This document shows positions 51,178 through 60,588 of a DNA stretch of 64,000 nucleotides, piece after piece. Made by a program: the position numbers and the translations under genes. Origin of the DNA: Streptomyces sp. NWU339 (GTDB lineage Bacteria; Actinomycetota; Actinomycetes; Streptomycetales; Streptomycetaceae); the NCBI RefSeq assembly GCF_003143855.1, contig NZ_QFRK01000023.1, positions 53,272 through 117,271 on the forward strand, written 5' to 3'. The notes under the pieces are model-generated. The model saw nothing but the letters and a program-made list of their open reading frames with translations, was not told the DNA's origin and searched no databases. Position 1 is the stretch's first letter. Every line of letters begins with the position of its first letter.

Positions 51178-51196
51178 CACGCAGTATTCCTGCGTG
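51178..51196. promoter_or_regulatory. Candidate Lrp operator
   Basis: CACGCAG (51178-51184), TATTC, CTGCGTG (51190-51196) is a perfect 19-base palindrome, followed by a further half-site AACACGCAA near 51197. It lies about 95 bases before the hydrolase start. Confidence 0.55.
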
Positions 51197-51290
51197 AACA
51201 CGCAACTCTCGTTCCTTGTCGCCCGCCCCGGTCGCTTCCTACCGTGGACTCACCCCTGATGACACCGCGTGGAAGCGGAGGCACCCCTCT

Positions 51291-52103
51291 GTGACCGGTC
51301 CCCGTGTGCCGTCCCCACGGCGCTATCTCGTCTGCGACCCCGGGCACTTCGCCGTGCGGTACGCGATCAACCCCTGGATGCGTCCCGACCGTCCCGTCGA
51401 CGTCCCCCTGGCCCAGCGGCAGTGGCGGACGCTGGTCGACGTCTACCGCGCGCACGGTCACACTGTGGAGACCGTGCGGTCCGTGCCGGGTCTGCCCGAC
51501 ATGGTGTTCGCCGCGAACGCGGCGGTCGTCGTCGGGGGCCGCGTCCTCGGCTCCCTGTTCCTGGCGCCCGAACGGCGCCCCGAGTCCGTACCGTACGAGA
51601 GCTGGTTCAAGGCGGAGGGCTTCGACGTCCACCGTCCCGAGTCGGTGTGCGAGGGCGAGGGCGACCTGGTCCCCGCCGGGCGCTGGATCCTCGCCGGCAC
51701 CGGGTTCCGCACCACCCGTGAGGCGCATCGGGAGGCACAGGAGTTCTTCGGCGTGCCCGTGATCAGCCTGACGCTGGTGGATCCGTACTTCTACCACCTG
51801 GACACGGCCCTGTTCACACTGGACGAGGAGAACATCGCGTACTACCCGGAGGCGTTCTCGCCAGGGAGCCGTGAGGTGCTGGCCCGGCTGTATCCGGACG
51901 CGGTGACCGCGACCCGCGAGGACGCGATGGCGTTCGGCCTGAACTCCGTCTCCGACGGGCGCCACGTGTTCATCTCCCCCGAGGCGACAGGCCTCGCCGC
52001 CCGGCTCACCGGCCGCGGCTACGTCCCCGTCCCCGTCGACCTGTCCGAGTTCCACAAGGCGGGCGGCGGGATCAAGTGCTGCACTCAGGAGATCCGCTCA
52101 TGA
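51291..52103 (+). CDS. ddaH: DDAH-like guanidino hydrolase, possible arginine dihydrolase
   Basis: A 270-residue pentein-fold protein. Catalytic H169 (DPYFYHLDT) and C264 (IKCCTQEI) fit a guanidino-group hydrolase. Classical DDAH has an acidic pair where this protein has N76 (VFAANAAV), and it carries INPWM (N27) near the start. As I recall, the arginine dihydrolase ArgZ has asparagines at these places. The product may then be ornithine instead of citrulline. GTG 51291 has GGAGG ten bases upstream; the stop overlaps the rocD start (ATGA). Confidence 0.88.
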   Translation: MTGPRVPSPRRYLVCDPGHFAVRYAINPWMRPDRPVDVPLAQRQWRTLVDVYRAHGHTVETVRSVPGLPDMVFAANAAVVVGGRVLGSLFLAPERRPESVPYESWFKAEGFDVHRPESVCEGEGDLVPAGRWILAGTGFRTTREAHREAQEFFGVPVISLTLVDPYFYHLDTALFTLDEENIAYYPEAFSPGSREVLARLYPDAVTATREDAMAFGLNSVSDGRHVFISPEATGLAARLTGRGYVPVPVDLSEFHKAGGGIKCCTQEIRS

Positions 52104-53326
52104 CCTCTGCCGTCCGTACCCGTTCGTCCGCCGAGCTGATCGGTGCGGAGCAGCCGGTCCTCGCGCACAACTACCACCCGCTGCCCGTGGTCGTCGCGAG
52201 CGCCCGGGGCGCGTGGGTGGAGGACGTGGAGGGCCGCCGCTACCTCGACATGCTGGCCGGCTACTCGGCGCTCAACTTCGGCCACCGGCATCCCGCGCTG
52301 ATCGAGGCGGCGCACCGCCAGCTGGACCGGCTCACGCTCACCTCGCGTGCCTTCCACAACGACCGGCTCGCCGAGTTCGCGGAGCGGCTGGCGGCGCTGA
52401 CCGGGCTGGACATGGTGCTGCCCATGAACACCGGCGCGGAGGCGGTCGAGAGCGCGGTGAAGGTGGCTCGCAAGTGGGCCTACGACGTGAAGGGCGTCCC
52501 GGCCGACCGGGCGACGATCGTGGTCGCGGCGGACAACTTCCACGGCCGGACGACGACCATCGTCAGTTTCTCCACGGACGAGACCGCACGCGCCGGTTTC
52601 GGGCCCTTCACGCCCGGCTTCCGGGTCGTGCCGTACAACGACCTCGCGGCGCTGGAGGCGGCGGTCGACGAGACGACGGCCGCGGTGCTGATCGAGCCGA
52701 TCCAGGGCGAGGCGGGGGTGAACATCCCCGACGACGGCTATCTGGCGGGCGTGCGGGAGCTGACGCGCCGCGCGGGGTGCCTGTTCGTCGCGGACGAGAT
52801 CCAGTCGGGGCTGGGACGCACGGGCCGCACGCTGGCCGTGGAACACGAGTCGGTCGTCCCGGACATGGTCCTGCTCGGCAAGGCCCTGGGCGGCGGCATC
52901 GTCCCGGTGTCGGCGGTGGTGGCCCGGCGTGAGGTACTCGGGGTGCTGCACCCCGGGGAGCACGGGTCGACCTTCGGCGGCAACCCGCTGGCCGCCGCCG
53001 TCGGTACGGCGGTGGTGGAGTTGCTGGAGACGGGCGAGTTCCAGCGCCGGGCGGCGGAGCTGGGCGTGGTGCTGCGCGGCGGGCTGGAGGCCCTGGTCGG
53101 CAAGGGCGTCGTCGGCTTCCGCTCGCGCGGACTGTGGGCGGGCGTCGACATCGACCCCGTGCTGGGCACCGGCCGGGAGGTGAGCGAGCGTCTGATGCGG
53201 GAGGGGATCCTGGTCAAGGACACCCACGGGTCCACCATCCGGCTGGCCCCGCCGCTCACCATCGGGGGCGAGGAGCTCCGGGAGGCCCTGGAGACGCTGG
53301 GGAAGGTACTGGGCCAGGGCGGCTGA
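52100..53326 (+). CDS. rocD: Ornithine aminotransferase
   Basis: Converts ornithine and 2-oxoglutarate to glutamate semialdehyde and glutamate. The 408-residue class III aminotransferase shows MNTGAEAVESAVKVARKWAY, FHGRTTTIVSFST, VADEIQSGLGRTGR and LLGKALGGG with the PLP lysine. ATG 52100 overlaps the stop of the DDAH-like gene. If that gene makes ornithine, the pair completes an arginine to glutamate route. Confidence 0.95.
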   Translation: MTSAVRTRSSAELIGAEQPVLAHNYHPLPVVVASARGAWVEDVEGRRYLDMLAGYSALNFGHRHPALIEAAHRQLDRLTLTSRAFHNDRLAEFAERLAALTGLDMVLPMNTGAEAVESAVKVARKWAYDVKGVPADRATIVVAADNFHGRTTTIVSFSTDETARAGFGPFTPGFRVVPYNDLAALEAAVDETTAAVLIEPIQGEAGVNIPDDGYLAGVRELTRRAGCLFVADEIQSGLGRTGRTLAVEHESVVPDMVLLGKALGGGIVPVSAVVARREVLGVLHPGEHGSTFGGNPLAAAVGTAVVELLETGEFQRRAAELGVVLRGGLEALVGKGVVGFRSRGLWAGVDIDPVLGTGREVSERLMREGILVKDTHGSTIRLAPPLTIGGEELREALETLGKVLGQGG

Positions 53327-53498
53327 CCCGCCCGGACCCCGGCCACCGTCCCGTTCCCACCCGCCTGACCTGCGTGCCCGTGGTCCGGAGGGTGGGAACG
53401 GGCGTTTCCGGCCGGCGCCGGGAAGCCCCCTGCCCGGTTCCCGGGTGAAGATGGGAACAAGAGGTGGTAGACCACTCTCAGCGACAGAGAGGTCGGCC

Positions 53499-56021
53499 GT
53501 GGGCGGACACGAGGGCGGACACGAGGGACCGGACGTTGCCCGGCAGGGGTTCGACGTCGCCGACGCCGTTCCCCTGCTGCTCGATCCGCAGGGCGTCGTG
53601 ACGAACTGGACCGGTCCGGCCGAGCGGCTGCTGGGGTATCCGGCGGCCGAGGCCGTGGGCAGGAAGCTGGCCGAGCTGCTCACCGCCGAGGACGCCGCGC
53701 GGGTGCCGGACCTGCTCGGGCGATGCCGGGCGGACGACGGCTGGGCGGGTCCGATGACGGCCCGGCACCGGGACGGGCGGCCGGTCCCCGTCATGGTCCG
53801 GATCATGCGGACCATGGAGCCGCGGGGCCGCTCGTCCCTGCTGGTGCTGCTGTCGGAGCTGACCGGTTCCGTCGGCCGGCGCATGAGCCGCTCCGCCGGC
53901 TGGGACATGAGCCGCGAGGTGCTCGAGCAGATGGTCTCCGGATCGTCGATCGGGCTCGCGATCGTGGACACGGACCTGCGGTACGTGTGGTCGAACACCG
54001 CTCTGGAGCAGTTCGGCGGCGGCCCGGTCCAGCGGCGGCTGGGCCTGCGGTTCGCCGACGTCCAGCCCGGCCTGGACGCCGATTCCGTCGAGGCGCAGAT
54101 GCGCCACGTGCTGGAGACCGGCGAGCCGGTGGTCGGCCACGAGTACGTCGGCCAGGTCCGTTCGGCGCCGCTGCGCGAGACGGCGTACATGCTGTCGTTC
54201 ACCCGGCTCGACGACGACCGGGGCCGCCCGATGGGCGTCCACTACAGCGTCGTGGACATCACCGAGCGGCACCGCGCCCGTCAGCGGCTCGCCCTGCTCG
54301 ACCGGGCCGGCGAGCGCATCGGCCGCACACTGGACGTCATGCGCACCGCCCAGGAGCTGGCGGACGTCGCCGTCCCGGCACTCGCGGACTTCGTGGTCGT
54401 GGACCTGCTGGAGACGGTGGTGCGGGGTGCCGAGCTGCCGCCCGGACCGCCCGCGGAGACGGACAGGGTGCAGCTGCGCCGCGCGGGCCACCGGTCGCTG
54501 TACGAGGACCTGCCGCGGAAGGTCCTGGAGACGGGCGCGGTGACGAACTTTCTGACCGGTTCACCGCCGGTCCGCTGTCTGACCACGGGCCGGTCCTGGC
54601 GCCAGGAGCGGCTCGACCCGCTCGCCACGGAGTGGATCGACGGCACACCGGACGGCCGGAGGGCCACCTTCCTCGAGCTCGGTCTGCAGAGTGCGATGGT
54701 CGTGCCGATCCGCGCCCGGGGCATCACCCTGGGTGTCACCGGGTTCTTCCGGCGCCGCCCGGACCCCTTCAGCGAGGACGACCTGACCCTGGCCGAGGAC
54801 CTCGTCTCCCGCGCCGCCGTCTGTGTGGACAACGCCCGGCGCTACACCAGGGAGCGCGACGCGACGCTCGTACTGCAGCGCAGCCTGCTGCCCCGTCGGC
54901 TCCCGGAGCTGGACGCCGTCGAGGTGTCGGCCTGTTACCGCCCGGCCGACGAGCTGACCGGCCTGGGCGGCGACTGGTACGACCTGATCCCGCTGTCGGG
55001 TGCCCGCGTCGCCCTCGTCGTCGGAGAGGTCCCCGGCCACGGCATCGCCGCCGCCGCGGCGATGGGCCGGCTGCGTACCGCCGTACGGACCCTGGCCGCG
55101 CAGGATCTGCCGCCCGAGGAGGTGCTCGCACACCTCGACGACCTGGTGTCCGGGTCGGCGCGGGAGGAGGGCGTCGAGCCGGACGAGCCGGAGGGGAGCT
55201 ACGGCCAGGCCGTGGGCTCCGGCTGCCTGTACGTCGTCTACGACCCGGTCGACGGCCGGTGCGCGATGGCCTCCGCGGGCCATCCCGTGCCCGCCCTGGT
55301 GGCACCCGACGGCGCGGTCGGCTTCGTCGATCTGCTGCCGGGACCCCCGATCGGCGTGGGCGGCCCGCCGTTCGAGGCGATGGAGCTGTCCCTGGCCGAG
55401 AGCAGCACGCTCGCCCTGCACACCGACGGGCTGCTGACCGACACGGAGACCGGTTCGACCGCGGGTGGCCAGGAGCGGTTGCGACGGGTACTGCAGGGGG
55501 CCGCGCCCTCGCTGGAAACACGGTGCCGGGCCGTGGTGGACGCCCTGGTGCCGGTCCGCCCGTACGACGACGTGGCACTGCTGATGGCCCGTACCCGGCT
55601 CCTGGACTCCGACCAGGTGGCGGCCTGGGACCTGCCGCCGGATCCGGCCGTGGTGGCCGAGGCCCGCAGGACGGCCACCCGGCAGCTGACCCACTGGGGG
55701 CTGGACGAGCTGGTCTTCACCACGGAACTGATCGTCAGCGAACTGGTCACCAACGCCATCCGGCACGCCGGCGGCCCCGTCCGCCTGCGGCTGATCCGGG
55801 AGCGCGCGCTGGTCTGCGAGGTGTTCGACGGCGGCGCCACCACACCGCACCTGCGCCATCCCCGTGCCATGGACGAGGGCGGACGCGGGCTGCTGCTGGT
55901 CTCGCAGCTCGCTCAGCGGTGGGGCACCCGCTTCGTTCCCGACGGGAAGGTCATCTGGGCCGAGCAGTCGCTGACCGGACCGGGGGATCTTCCCCTCGGG
56001 ACGGCCTTCCCCCCGGAATGA
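53499..56021 (+). CDS. PAS-PAS-GAF-SpoIIE phosphatase with C-terminal HATPase
   Basis: An 840-residue signalling protein. Domains in order: PAS (about 20-110), PAS (about 135-255), GAF (about 270-450), PP2C/SpoIIE phosphatase (about 465-670, starting VLQRSLLPRRLPELD) and an anti-sigma-like HATPase (ELIVSELVTNAIRHAGG). It could both dephosphorylate and phosphorylate anti-sigma antagonists. In the phosphatase domain the usual metal aspartate of GDVxGHG is glutamate (VVGEVPGHG). Start GTG 53499 has GAGAGG upstream; GTG 53445 would add 18 residues. Confidence 0.9.
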   Translation: MGGHEGGHEGPDVARQGFDVADAVPLLLDPQGVVTNWTGPAERLLGYPAAEAVGRKLAELLTAEDAARVPDLLGRCRADDGWAGPMTARHRDGRPVPVMVRIMRTMEPRGRSSLLVLLSELTGSVGRRMSRSAGWDMSREVLEQMVSGSSIGLAIVDTDLRYVWSNTALEQFGGGPVQRRLGLRFADVQPGLDADSVEAQMRHVLETGEPVVGHEYVGQVRSAPLRETAYMLSFTRLDDDRGRPMGVHYSVVDITERHRARQRLALLDRAGERIGRTLDVMRTAQELADVAVPALADFVVVDLLETVVRGAELPPGPPAETDRVQLRRAGHRSLYEDLPRKVLETGAVTNFLTGSPPVRCLTTGRSWRQERLDPLATEWIDGTPDGRRATFLELGLQSAMVVPIRARGITLGVTGFFRRRPDPFSEDDLTLAEDLVSRAAVCVDNARRYTRERDATLVLQRSLLPRRLPELDAVEVSACYRPADELTGLGGDWYDLIPLSGARVALVVGEVPGHGIAAAAAMGRLRTAVRTLAAQDLPPEEVLAHLDDLVSGSAREEGVEPDEPEGSYGQAVGSGCLYVVYDPVDGRCAMASAGHPVPALVAPDGAVGFVDLLPGPPIGVGGPPFEAMELSLAESSTLALHTDGLLTDTETGSTAGGQERLRRVLQGAAPSLETRCRAVVDALVPVRPYDDVALLMARTRLLDSDQVAAWDLPPDPAVVAEARRTATRQLTHWGLDELVFTTELIVSELVTNAIRHAGGPVRLRLIRERALVCEVFDGGATTPHLRHPRAMDEGGRGLLLVSQLAQRWGTRFVPDGKVIWAEQSLTGPGDLPLGTAFPPE

Positions 56022-56045
56022 CGCTCCCGTCAGGAGGCGGTGGCC

Positions 56046-57272
56046 ATGACACGGACGGCGATCGACTACGCGGCGGTGTACCAGGCCCTGCCCGGCATGG
56101 TGGCGCTCCTCACCCCCGACCTGGTGTACGCGGATGTCAACGAGGCGTTCGTCCACGGGACCGGGAAGTCCCGGGAGGAACTGCTGGGCCGCTACCTGTT
56201 CGACGTCTTCCCGGACAACCCGAACGACCCGGGCTCCTCGGGCGCGCACAACCTGCACGCCTCCCTGCTGCGGGTCGTGGCCACCGGCGAGCGCGACACC
56301 ATGGCCCTGCAGCGCTACGACGTCGAGAGCCCGGAGCGGCCCGGCGAGTGGGAGGCGCGCTACTGGAGCCCGGTGAACACATCGGTGCTGGGCGGCGACG
56401 GCTCCGTGGTCCTGATCGTGCACCGGGTCGAGGAGGTCACCGAGCTGATGCGGGCCCGCCACCGCGCGGGCGTCGACCAGAGCCGGGTCCTGGAGGCCGA
56501 ACTGTACACGCGCGCCCGCGAGCTGCAGGAGCTCAACAACCGGCTGCGCCAGGCGCACGCCCGGGAGCGGCAGGTGGCACTGGCACTGCAGAGGTCCATG
56601 CTGCCCGCACCGCGGCAGGTGGGTCACCTGGCCGCCGTGCGCTATCGGCCGGCGGTGGGCGCGCTCAACGTCTGCGGGGACTGGTACGACCTGGTCGACC
56701 TGGTGCGCGGCCACCGTATCGGCGTGTCCGTGGGCGACGTGGTCGGGCACGGGCTGGAGGCGGCCGGCGTCATGGGCCAGCTGCGCAGCGCGCTCACCGC
56801 CACCTCCCGGGTCGCGACGGGGCCCGCCGAGGCGCTGGACGTCGTGGCGCGCTACGCCCACGTGGTCGACGGCGCCGAGTCGGCGACAGTGGTCACCACC
56901 TTCGTCGACTTCGACCGGCACACCATCGACTACAGCAGCGCCGGCCATCCCCCGCCGGTGCTGGTCCACCCGGGCGGGCGGGTGGAGTTCCTCGACCGGG
57001 CCACCGACCCCCCGCTCGACGCCCGTCCCGAACCGGTCCGCAGACCCGAGGCGACGACCACGTTCACGCCCGGGGCGACTCTCGTGCTCTACACCGACGG
57101 TCTGGTCGAACGCCGCCGGGAGGACATCGACACCGGGCTGCTCCGGCTCGCCGAGTCGCTGCGCCGCCACCGGACACGGGATCCGGAGTCGCTGGCCGAC
57201 ATCGTGCTGCGGGAGTTGCTGCCGCCCGGCGGCGCCACCGACGACACCGCGCTGGTCGTCGTCCGGCTGTGA
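56046..57272 (+). CDS. PAS-SpoIIE phosphatase
   Basis: A 408-residue protein: PAS domain (about 5-130), coiled coil (about 138-180), and a PP2C/SpoIIE domain (LALQRSMLPAPRQV, VSVGDVVGHGLEAAGVM, GATDDTALVVVRL) with intact metal aspartates. AGGAGG precedes ATG 56046; a GTG six bases upstream is an alternative. It follows the larger phosphatase by 24 bases, so they are probably made together and may act on the same or competing anti-sigma antagonists. Confidence 0.92.
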   Translation: MTRTAIDYAAVYQALPGMVALLTPDLVYADVNEAFVHGTGKSREELLGRYLFDVFPDNPNDPGSSGAHNLHASLLRVVATGERDTMALQRYDVESPERPGEWEARYWSPVNTSVLGGDGSVVLIVHRVEEVTELMRARHRAGVDQSRVLEAELYTRARELQELNNRLRQAHARERQVALALQRSMLPAPRQVGHLAAVRYRPAVGALNVCGDWYDLVDLVRGHRIGVSVGDVVGHGLEAAGVMGQLRSALTATSRVATGPAEALDVVARYAHVVDGAESATVVTTFVDFDRHTIDYSSAGHPPPVLVHPGGRVEFLDRATDPPLDARPEPVRRPEATTTFTPGATLVLYTDGLVERRREDIDTGLLRLAESLRRHRTRDPESLADIVLRELLPPGGATDDTALVVVRL

Positions 57273-57299
57273 TGATCCGCCGCGGGACAGCGGTACGGC

Positions 57300-57755
57300 T
57301 CAGCCGGTGGGCCGGGCGTCGTCGAGCCGGTCCACCCGGTCCACGTTCTGCCGGTCGTCCGCGTCCTGCCCGGCCGCCCCGGCGAACCAGGCGTCGAGGA
57401 TCTCCTTCAGCAGCGGCTCGGACGTCAGCCGCAGGCCGAGCGCCAGCACGTTCGCGTCGTTCCAGCGGCGCGCGCCGTCCGCCGTGTAGGCGTCCGTGCA
57501 CAGGGCGGCCCGTACGCCCGGCACCTTGTTGGCCGCGATCGAGGCACCCGTGCCGGTCCAGCAGCACACCACCGCCTGGTCGGCGGTCCCCTCGGCGACG
57601 TCGCGGGCGGCCGCCTCGGAGCAGAACGCCCACCGCGAGTCGCCCCCGGGGCTCAGGGCGCCGTGCACACGCACCTCGTGGCCGCGCTCGCGCAGTTCGG
57701 CGAGCAGGGCCCGGGCGACGGGTTCGTCCATGTCGGAGGAGACGGAGATCCGCAT
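57300..57755 (-). CDS. RpiB/LacAB-family sugar-phosphate isomerase
   Basis: A 151-residue protein of the RpiB fold: MRISVSSDMDEPVARALLAEL, VVCCWTGTGASIAANKVPGVRAAL, ARRWNDANVLALGLR. The cysteine at the E. coli C66 place is kept, but a tryptophan replaces the next glycine (CWTGTG against CGTGIG), so substrate scope may differ. Convergent with the second SpoIIE gene by 27 bases. Confidence 0.85.
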   Translation of the reverse strand: MRISVSSDMDEPVARALLAELRERGHEVRVHGALSPGGDSRWAFCSEAAARDVAEGTADQAVVCCWTGTGASIAANKVPGVRAALCTDAYTADGARRWNDANVLALGLRLTSEPLLKEILDAWFAGAAGQDADDRQNVDRVDRLDDARPTG

Positions 57756-58128
57756 GGGGCGAGCCTACTCGCGCGGGTGGTGACCGGTGGCGGCCGGGCG
57801 TCGCACGCGTCCCCGCCGCTCCCCCTGCTGACGGGCGCTCGGTGAGAACGCCCGAGCCGTGACCGGGATGCCGAACCCGGCCGCGATCCGCACGAGCGTG
57901 TCGTGCGTAGCAGGTACGTAGCAGGTACACGGCCTCGGTACCGGCGGAGTCGCATGTCCGACTGTCGCCGATTCGGCCGTGGTTCCGGCGTGACGGTCAC
58001 GGAGTGCCGTCATCGGGCAGGCCCTTGACGGTGGCCGGGATCGGCCCCGTGCGTGGCGACGTCGTCCGAGCAGCAGCCGGGACGGCGACGCCCTTCCTCC
58101 AGCCGCACACCGGCGCAGGCACCTCGGT
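57756..58128. other. Intergenic region between the RpiB-like gene and cydB
   Basis: No convincing gene. Weak minus-strand frames exist but none has a ribosome site or a recognisable family. An exact 11-bp tandem duplication lies at 57907-57928. Confidence 0.5.
57907..57928. repeat. 11-bp exact tandem duplication
   Basis: GTAGCAGGTAC at 57907-57917 is followed directly by an identical copy at 57918-57928, in noncoding sequence. Confidence 0.95.
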
Positions 58129-59163
58129 TCACCGCGACGAGTGCTGGTCGGCGGCTCCCCGCTGGAAGGTGGAGTACAGCAGCCACAGCGACGGGACGAG
58201 CACCACCGCTCCCACGCCCAGCGTCACGAGGACCGCCGACAGCACGGAGGCGCTCGCCGCGGCCTCGGTCACCGTGGTGCTGCCGACCAACAGGGCCGGG
58301 TACTGGGCCGCGCCCCACGCCCACAGGATGGCGGCGACCGCCAGGGCCGCGGCTGCGCGGGCGGCCACGAAGCGCTGCCGGGCCAGCAGACCGAGGCCGG
58401 TCAGACCGGCTACCACGCTGATGATCACCAGTGGCAGCGCGCGGTGGGTCAGTCCGTGGAACAACTCGGGGGCGTCCGCGTTCAGCACCGCGATGCCCGC
58501 GAGGGCCACGACGCCCGCTGTCAGGCCACTGACCACCGCGTCGCGGGTGAAGGCCACGGCGAGCTCCGGCCGTCCCTCCCGGTGCGCGTCGGCGCACAGG
58601 TACACCGCCGCCAGGTGCGCGCAGGTCACCACGGCCAGCAGCCCGCCCAGCAGCGACGTCGGATTGAGCCAGCTGGTGACCACGTCGCCTTCGGCGAGCC
58701 CCGGCGGAACGCGGCCGGAGGCGACACCGCCCGCCACCGTGCCGAGGAAGAACGGCGTCAGCAGCGACGACAGCGCGAAGCACGCGCCGAACAACCGCTG
58801 CTGCCACAGTTCGGTGCTCGCCTTGCGGAAGGCGAAGGCGGCGCCCCGGGCGATGATGCCCAACGCGGCGAGGGTGAGCGGGATGTACAGGGTGGACATC
58901 ACCGCGGCGAACACCGGTGAGAAGGCCGACCACAGCATCACGACCACGAAGATCAGCCACACGTGGTTGGCCTCCCAGACCGGCCCGATGCTGTGCTCGA
59001 TGAGCCCGCGCCGGGCCCGGCCGCGCTCGGCGCCGCCGGCCAGCAGGTCCCAGACTCCGGCGCCGAAGTCGGCTCCCCCGAACAGGGCATAGCAGGTCAG
59101 GCCCACCCACATCACGGCGAGCGCCGCGTCCGCGAGCACGGTCACCTCCAGGGGGTCGTACAA
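58129..59163 (-). CDS. cydB: Cytochrome bd-type oxidase subunit II
   Basis: A 344-residue membrane protein with about nine helices. MWVGLTCYALFGGADFGAG and WEANHVWLIFVVVMLWSAF are the family hallmarks. With CydA it oxidises quinol and reduces oxygen. It follows cydA by 15 bases on the same strand. No cydCD lies next to it. Confidence 0.96.
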   Translation of the reverse strand: MYDPLEVTVLADAALAVMWVGLTCYALFGGADFGAGVWDLLAGGAERGRARRGLIEHSIGPVWEANHVWLIFVVVMLWSAFSPVFAAVMSTLYIPLTLAALGIIARGAAFAFRKASTELWQQRLFGACFALSSLLTPFFLGTVAGGVASGRVPPGLAEGDVVTSWLNPTSLLGGLLAVVTCAHLAAVYLCADAHREGRPELAVAFTRDAVVSGLTAGVVALAGIAVLNADAPELFHGLTHRALPLVIISVVAGLTGLGLLARQRFVAARAAAALAVAAILWAWGAAQYPALLVGSTTVTEAAASASVLSAVLVTLGVGAVVLVPSLWLLYSTFQRGAADQHSSR

Positions 59164-59178
59164 CGGGCTGCGGGAGAA

Positions 59179-60588
59179 TCACACGACGGGATAACCGGTG
59201 ACGTCCTCCTCCTGCGGTGCGCGCGGCACCGGGGTGCCCCGGGCAAGGCGGCGCAGGACGTAGACGGTCGCGACGGTCATCGCGGCGTACACCACAAGCA
59301 CCAGCCACAGTCCGGTCATCAGACCGGGAGCGGGGTTGACGGCATCGCGCACGCTCATCAGGCCCCACACGATCCAAGGCTGACGGCCCAGCTCCGTGAC
59401 GGTCCAGCCGCATTCGAGGGCCACCACCGCGGCCGGGCCGCCGACCGCGGCCAGCGCCAGGAAGAGGCGGGGGGTGGACAGTTCGCCGCCGGTGCGGCGA
59501 CGGCGCCACCACGCCCACAGCAACCACACGCCGAGGGCGAGCAGGAAGAAGCCGACGGCGACCATCAGGTCGAACGCCCAGTGCACGCCGGTGACCGGCG
59601 GATGCTGGGCGGGCGGCACACGATCGAGGCCCTTGACGACAGTGTCGGGATGGTAACCGATCAGCAGCGACAGCCCGTTGGGGATCTCCAGGCCGTACTT
59701 CAGCCCGTTGTCACCCGCGACGCCGCCGATCGTCAGCGGTACGTGCGAACCGGTGCGGTAGACGCCTTCGGCGGCCGCGAGCTTGGTCGGCTGGTAGTCG
59801 GCCAGGAAGCGTGCCGCCCAGTCGCCCACGACGATCTGGAACGGTGTCACGATCGCGCCCAGCGTGAACGGGATGAAGAACCCGGCCCGGTGGTAGGTGT
59901 CGCGGCGCCCGCGCAGCATGGCCACGGCGTACACGGCGGCGGTCAGGAACGACGCGACCATGAAGGCCGCCAGAATCATGTGCACGGTCTGCGGCGGGCT
60001 GGCCGGGTTGAGCATCGCCGCCCACGGATCGACGTCGACCACCTTGCCCTCGCGCAGGGTGAAGCCGCGCGGCTGGTTCATCCAGGCGTTCGCGCACACG
60101 ACGAAGAACGCCGACGCGGTGCCCGCGATCACGATGGGGAGGCCGACCAGCAGATGGCGGCGGGGTGGCAGCCGGTCCCACGCGTACAGGTAGATGCCCA
60201 GGAAGATCGCCTCCACGAAGAAGGCGATGCCCTCCAGCGCGAAGGGCAGCCCGATCACCTGACCGAACCTTCCCATCAGGCCGGGCCACAGCAGTCCCAT
60301 CTCGAAGCTGAGGATCGTGCCGGACACGGCGCCCACGGCGAACAGCACCCCCATGGCACGCGCCCAGCGGCGGGCCAGCAAACGGTGCGCCGGGCTGCCG
60401 GTGCGGATGCCGTACCACTCGGCGAGCAGCGTCAGCGCCGGGAGCCCGACGCCCAGACAGGCCACGATGATGTGCCAGGCGAGGGAGAAACCCATCTGCG
60501 CCCGCGCCGCCGCCAGATCGCCCTCCGACACCCGGTCGGCCGCGTATCCGACGAGCACCCACGGGCCGGTGAGCAGAGTGTGCGTCAT
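59179..60588 (-). CDS. cydA: Cytochrome bd-type oxidase subunit I, short Q-loop form
   Basis: A 469-residue membrane protein with about nine helices. SLAWHII carries the haem histidine (H39, equal to E. coli H19), and LGRQPWIVWGLM is conserved. The Q-loop between helices 6 and 7 is short, as in the CIO branch. The N-terminus is about 15-20 residues longer than usual. First gene of cydAB; no Rex-type palindrome (TGTGAAC...TTCACA) is visible upstream. Confidence 0.95.
   Translation of the reverse strand: MTHTLLTGPWVLVGYAADRVSEGDLAAARAQMGFSLAWHIIVACLGVGLPALTLLAEWYGIRTGSPAHRLLARRWARAMGVLFAVGAVSGTILSFEMGLLWPGLMGRFGQVIGLPFALEGIAFFVEAIFLGIYLYAWDRLPPRRHLLVGLPIVIAGTASAFFVVCANAWMNQPRGFTLREGKVVDVDPWAAMLNPASPPQTVHMILAAFMVASFLTAAVYAVAMLRGRRDTYHRAGFFIPFTLGAIVTPFQIVVGDWAARFLADYQPTKLAAAEGVYRTGSHVPLTIGGVAGDNGLKYGLEIPNGLSLLIGYHPDTVVKGLDRVPPAQHPPVTGVHWAFDLMVAVGFFLLALGVWLLWAWWRRRRTGGELSTPRLFLALAAVGGPAAVVALECGWTVTELGRQPWIVWGLMSVRDAVNPAPGLMTGLWLVLVVYAAMTVATVYVLRRLARGTPVPRAPQEEDVTGYPVV

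Noticed and set aside
57765..58013. 82-codon minus-strand frame between the RpiB-like gene and cydB
   Set aside because: No ribosome site, no recognised family, and it contains the 11-bp duplication, which suggests noncoding sequence.
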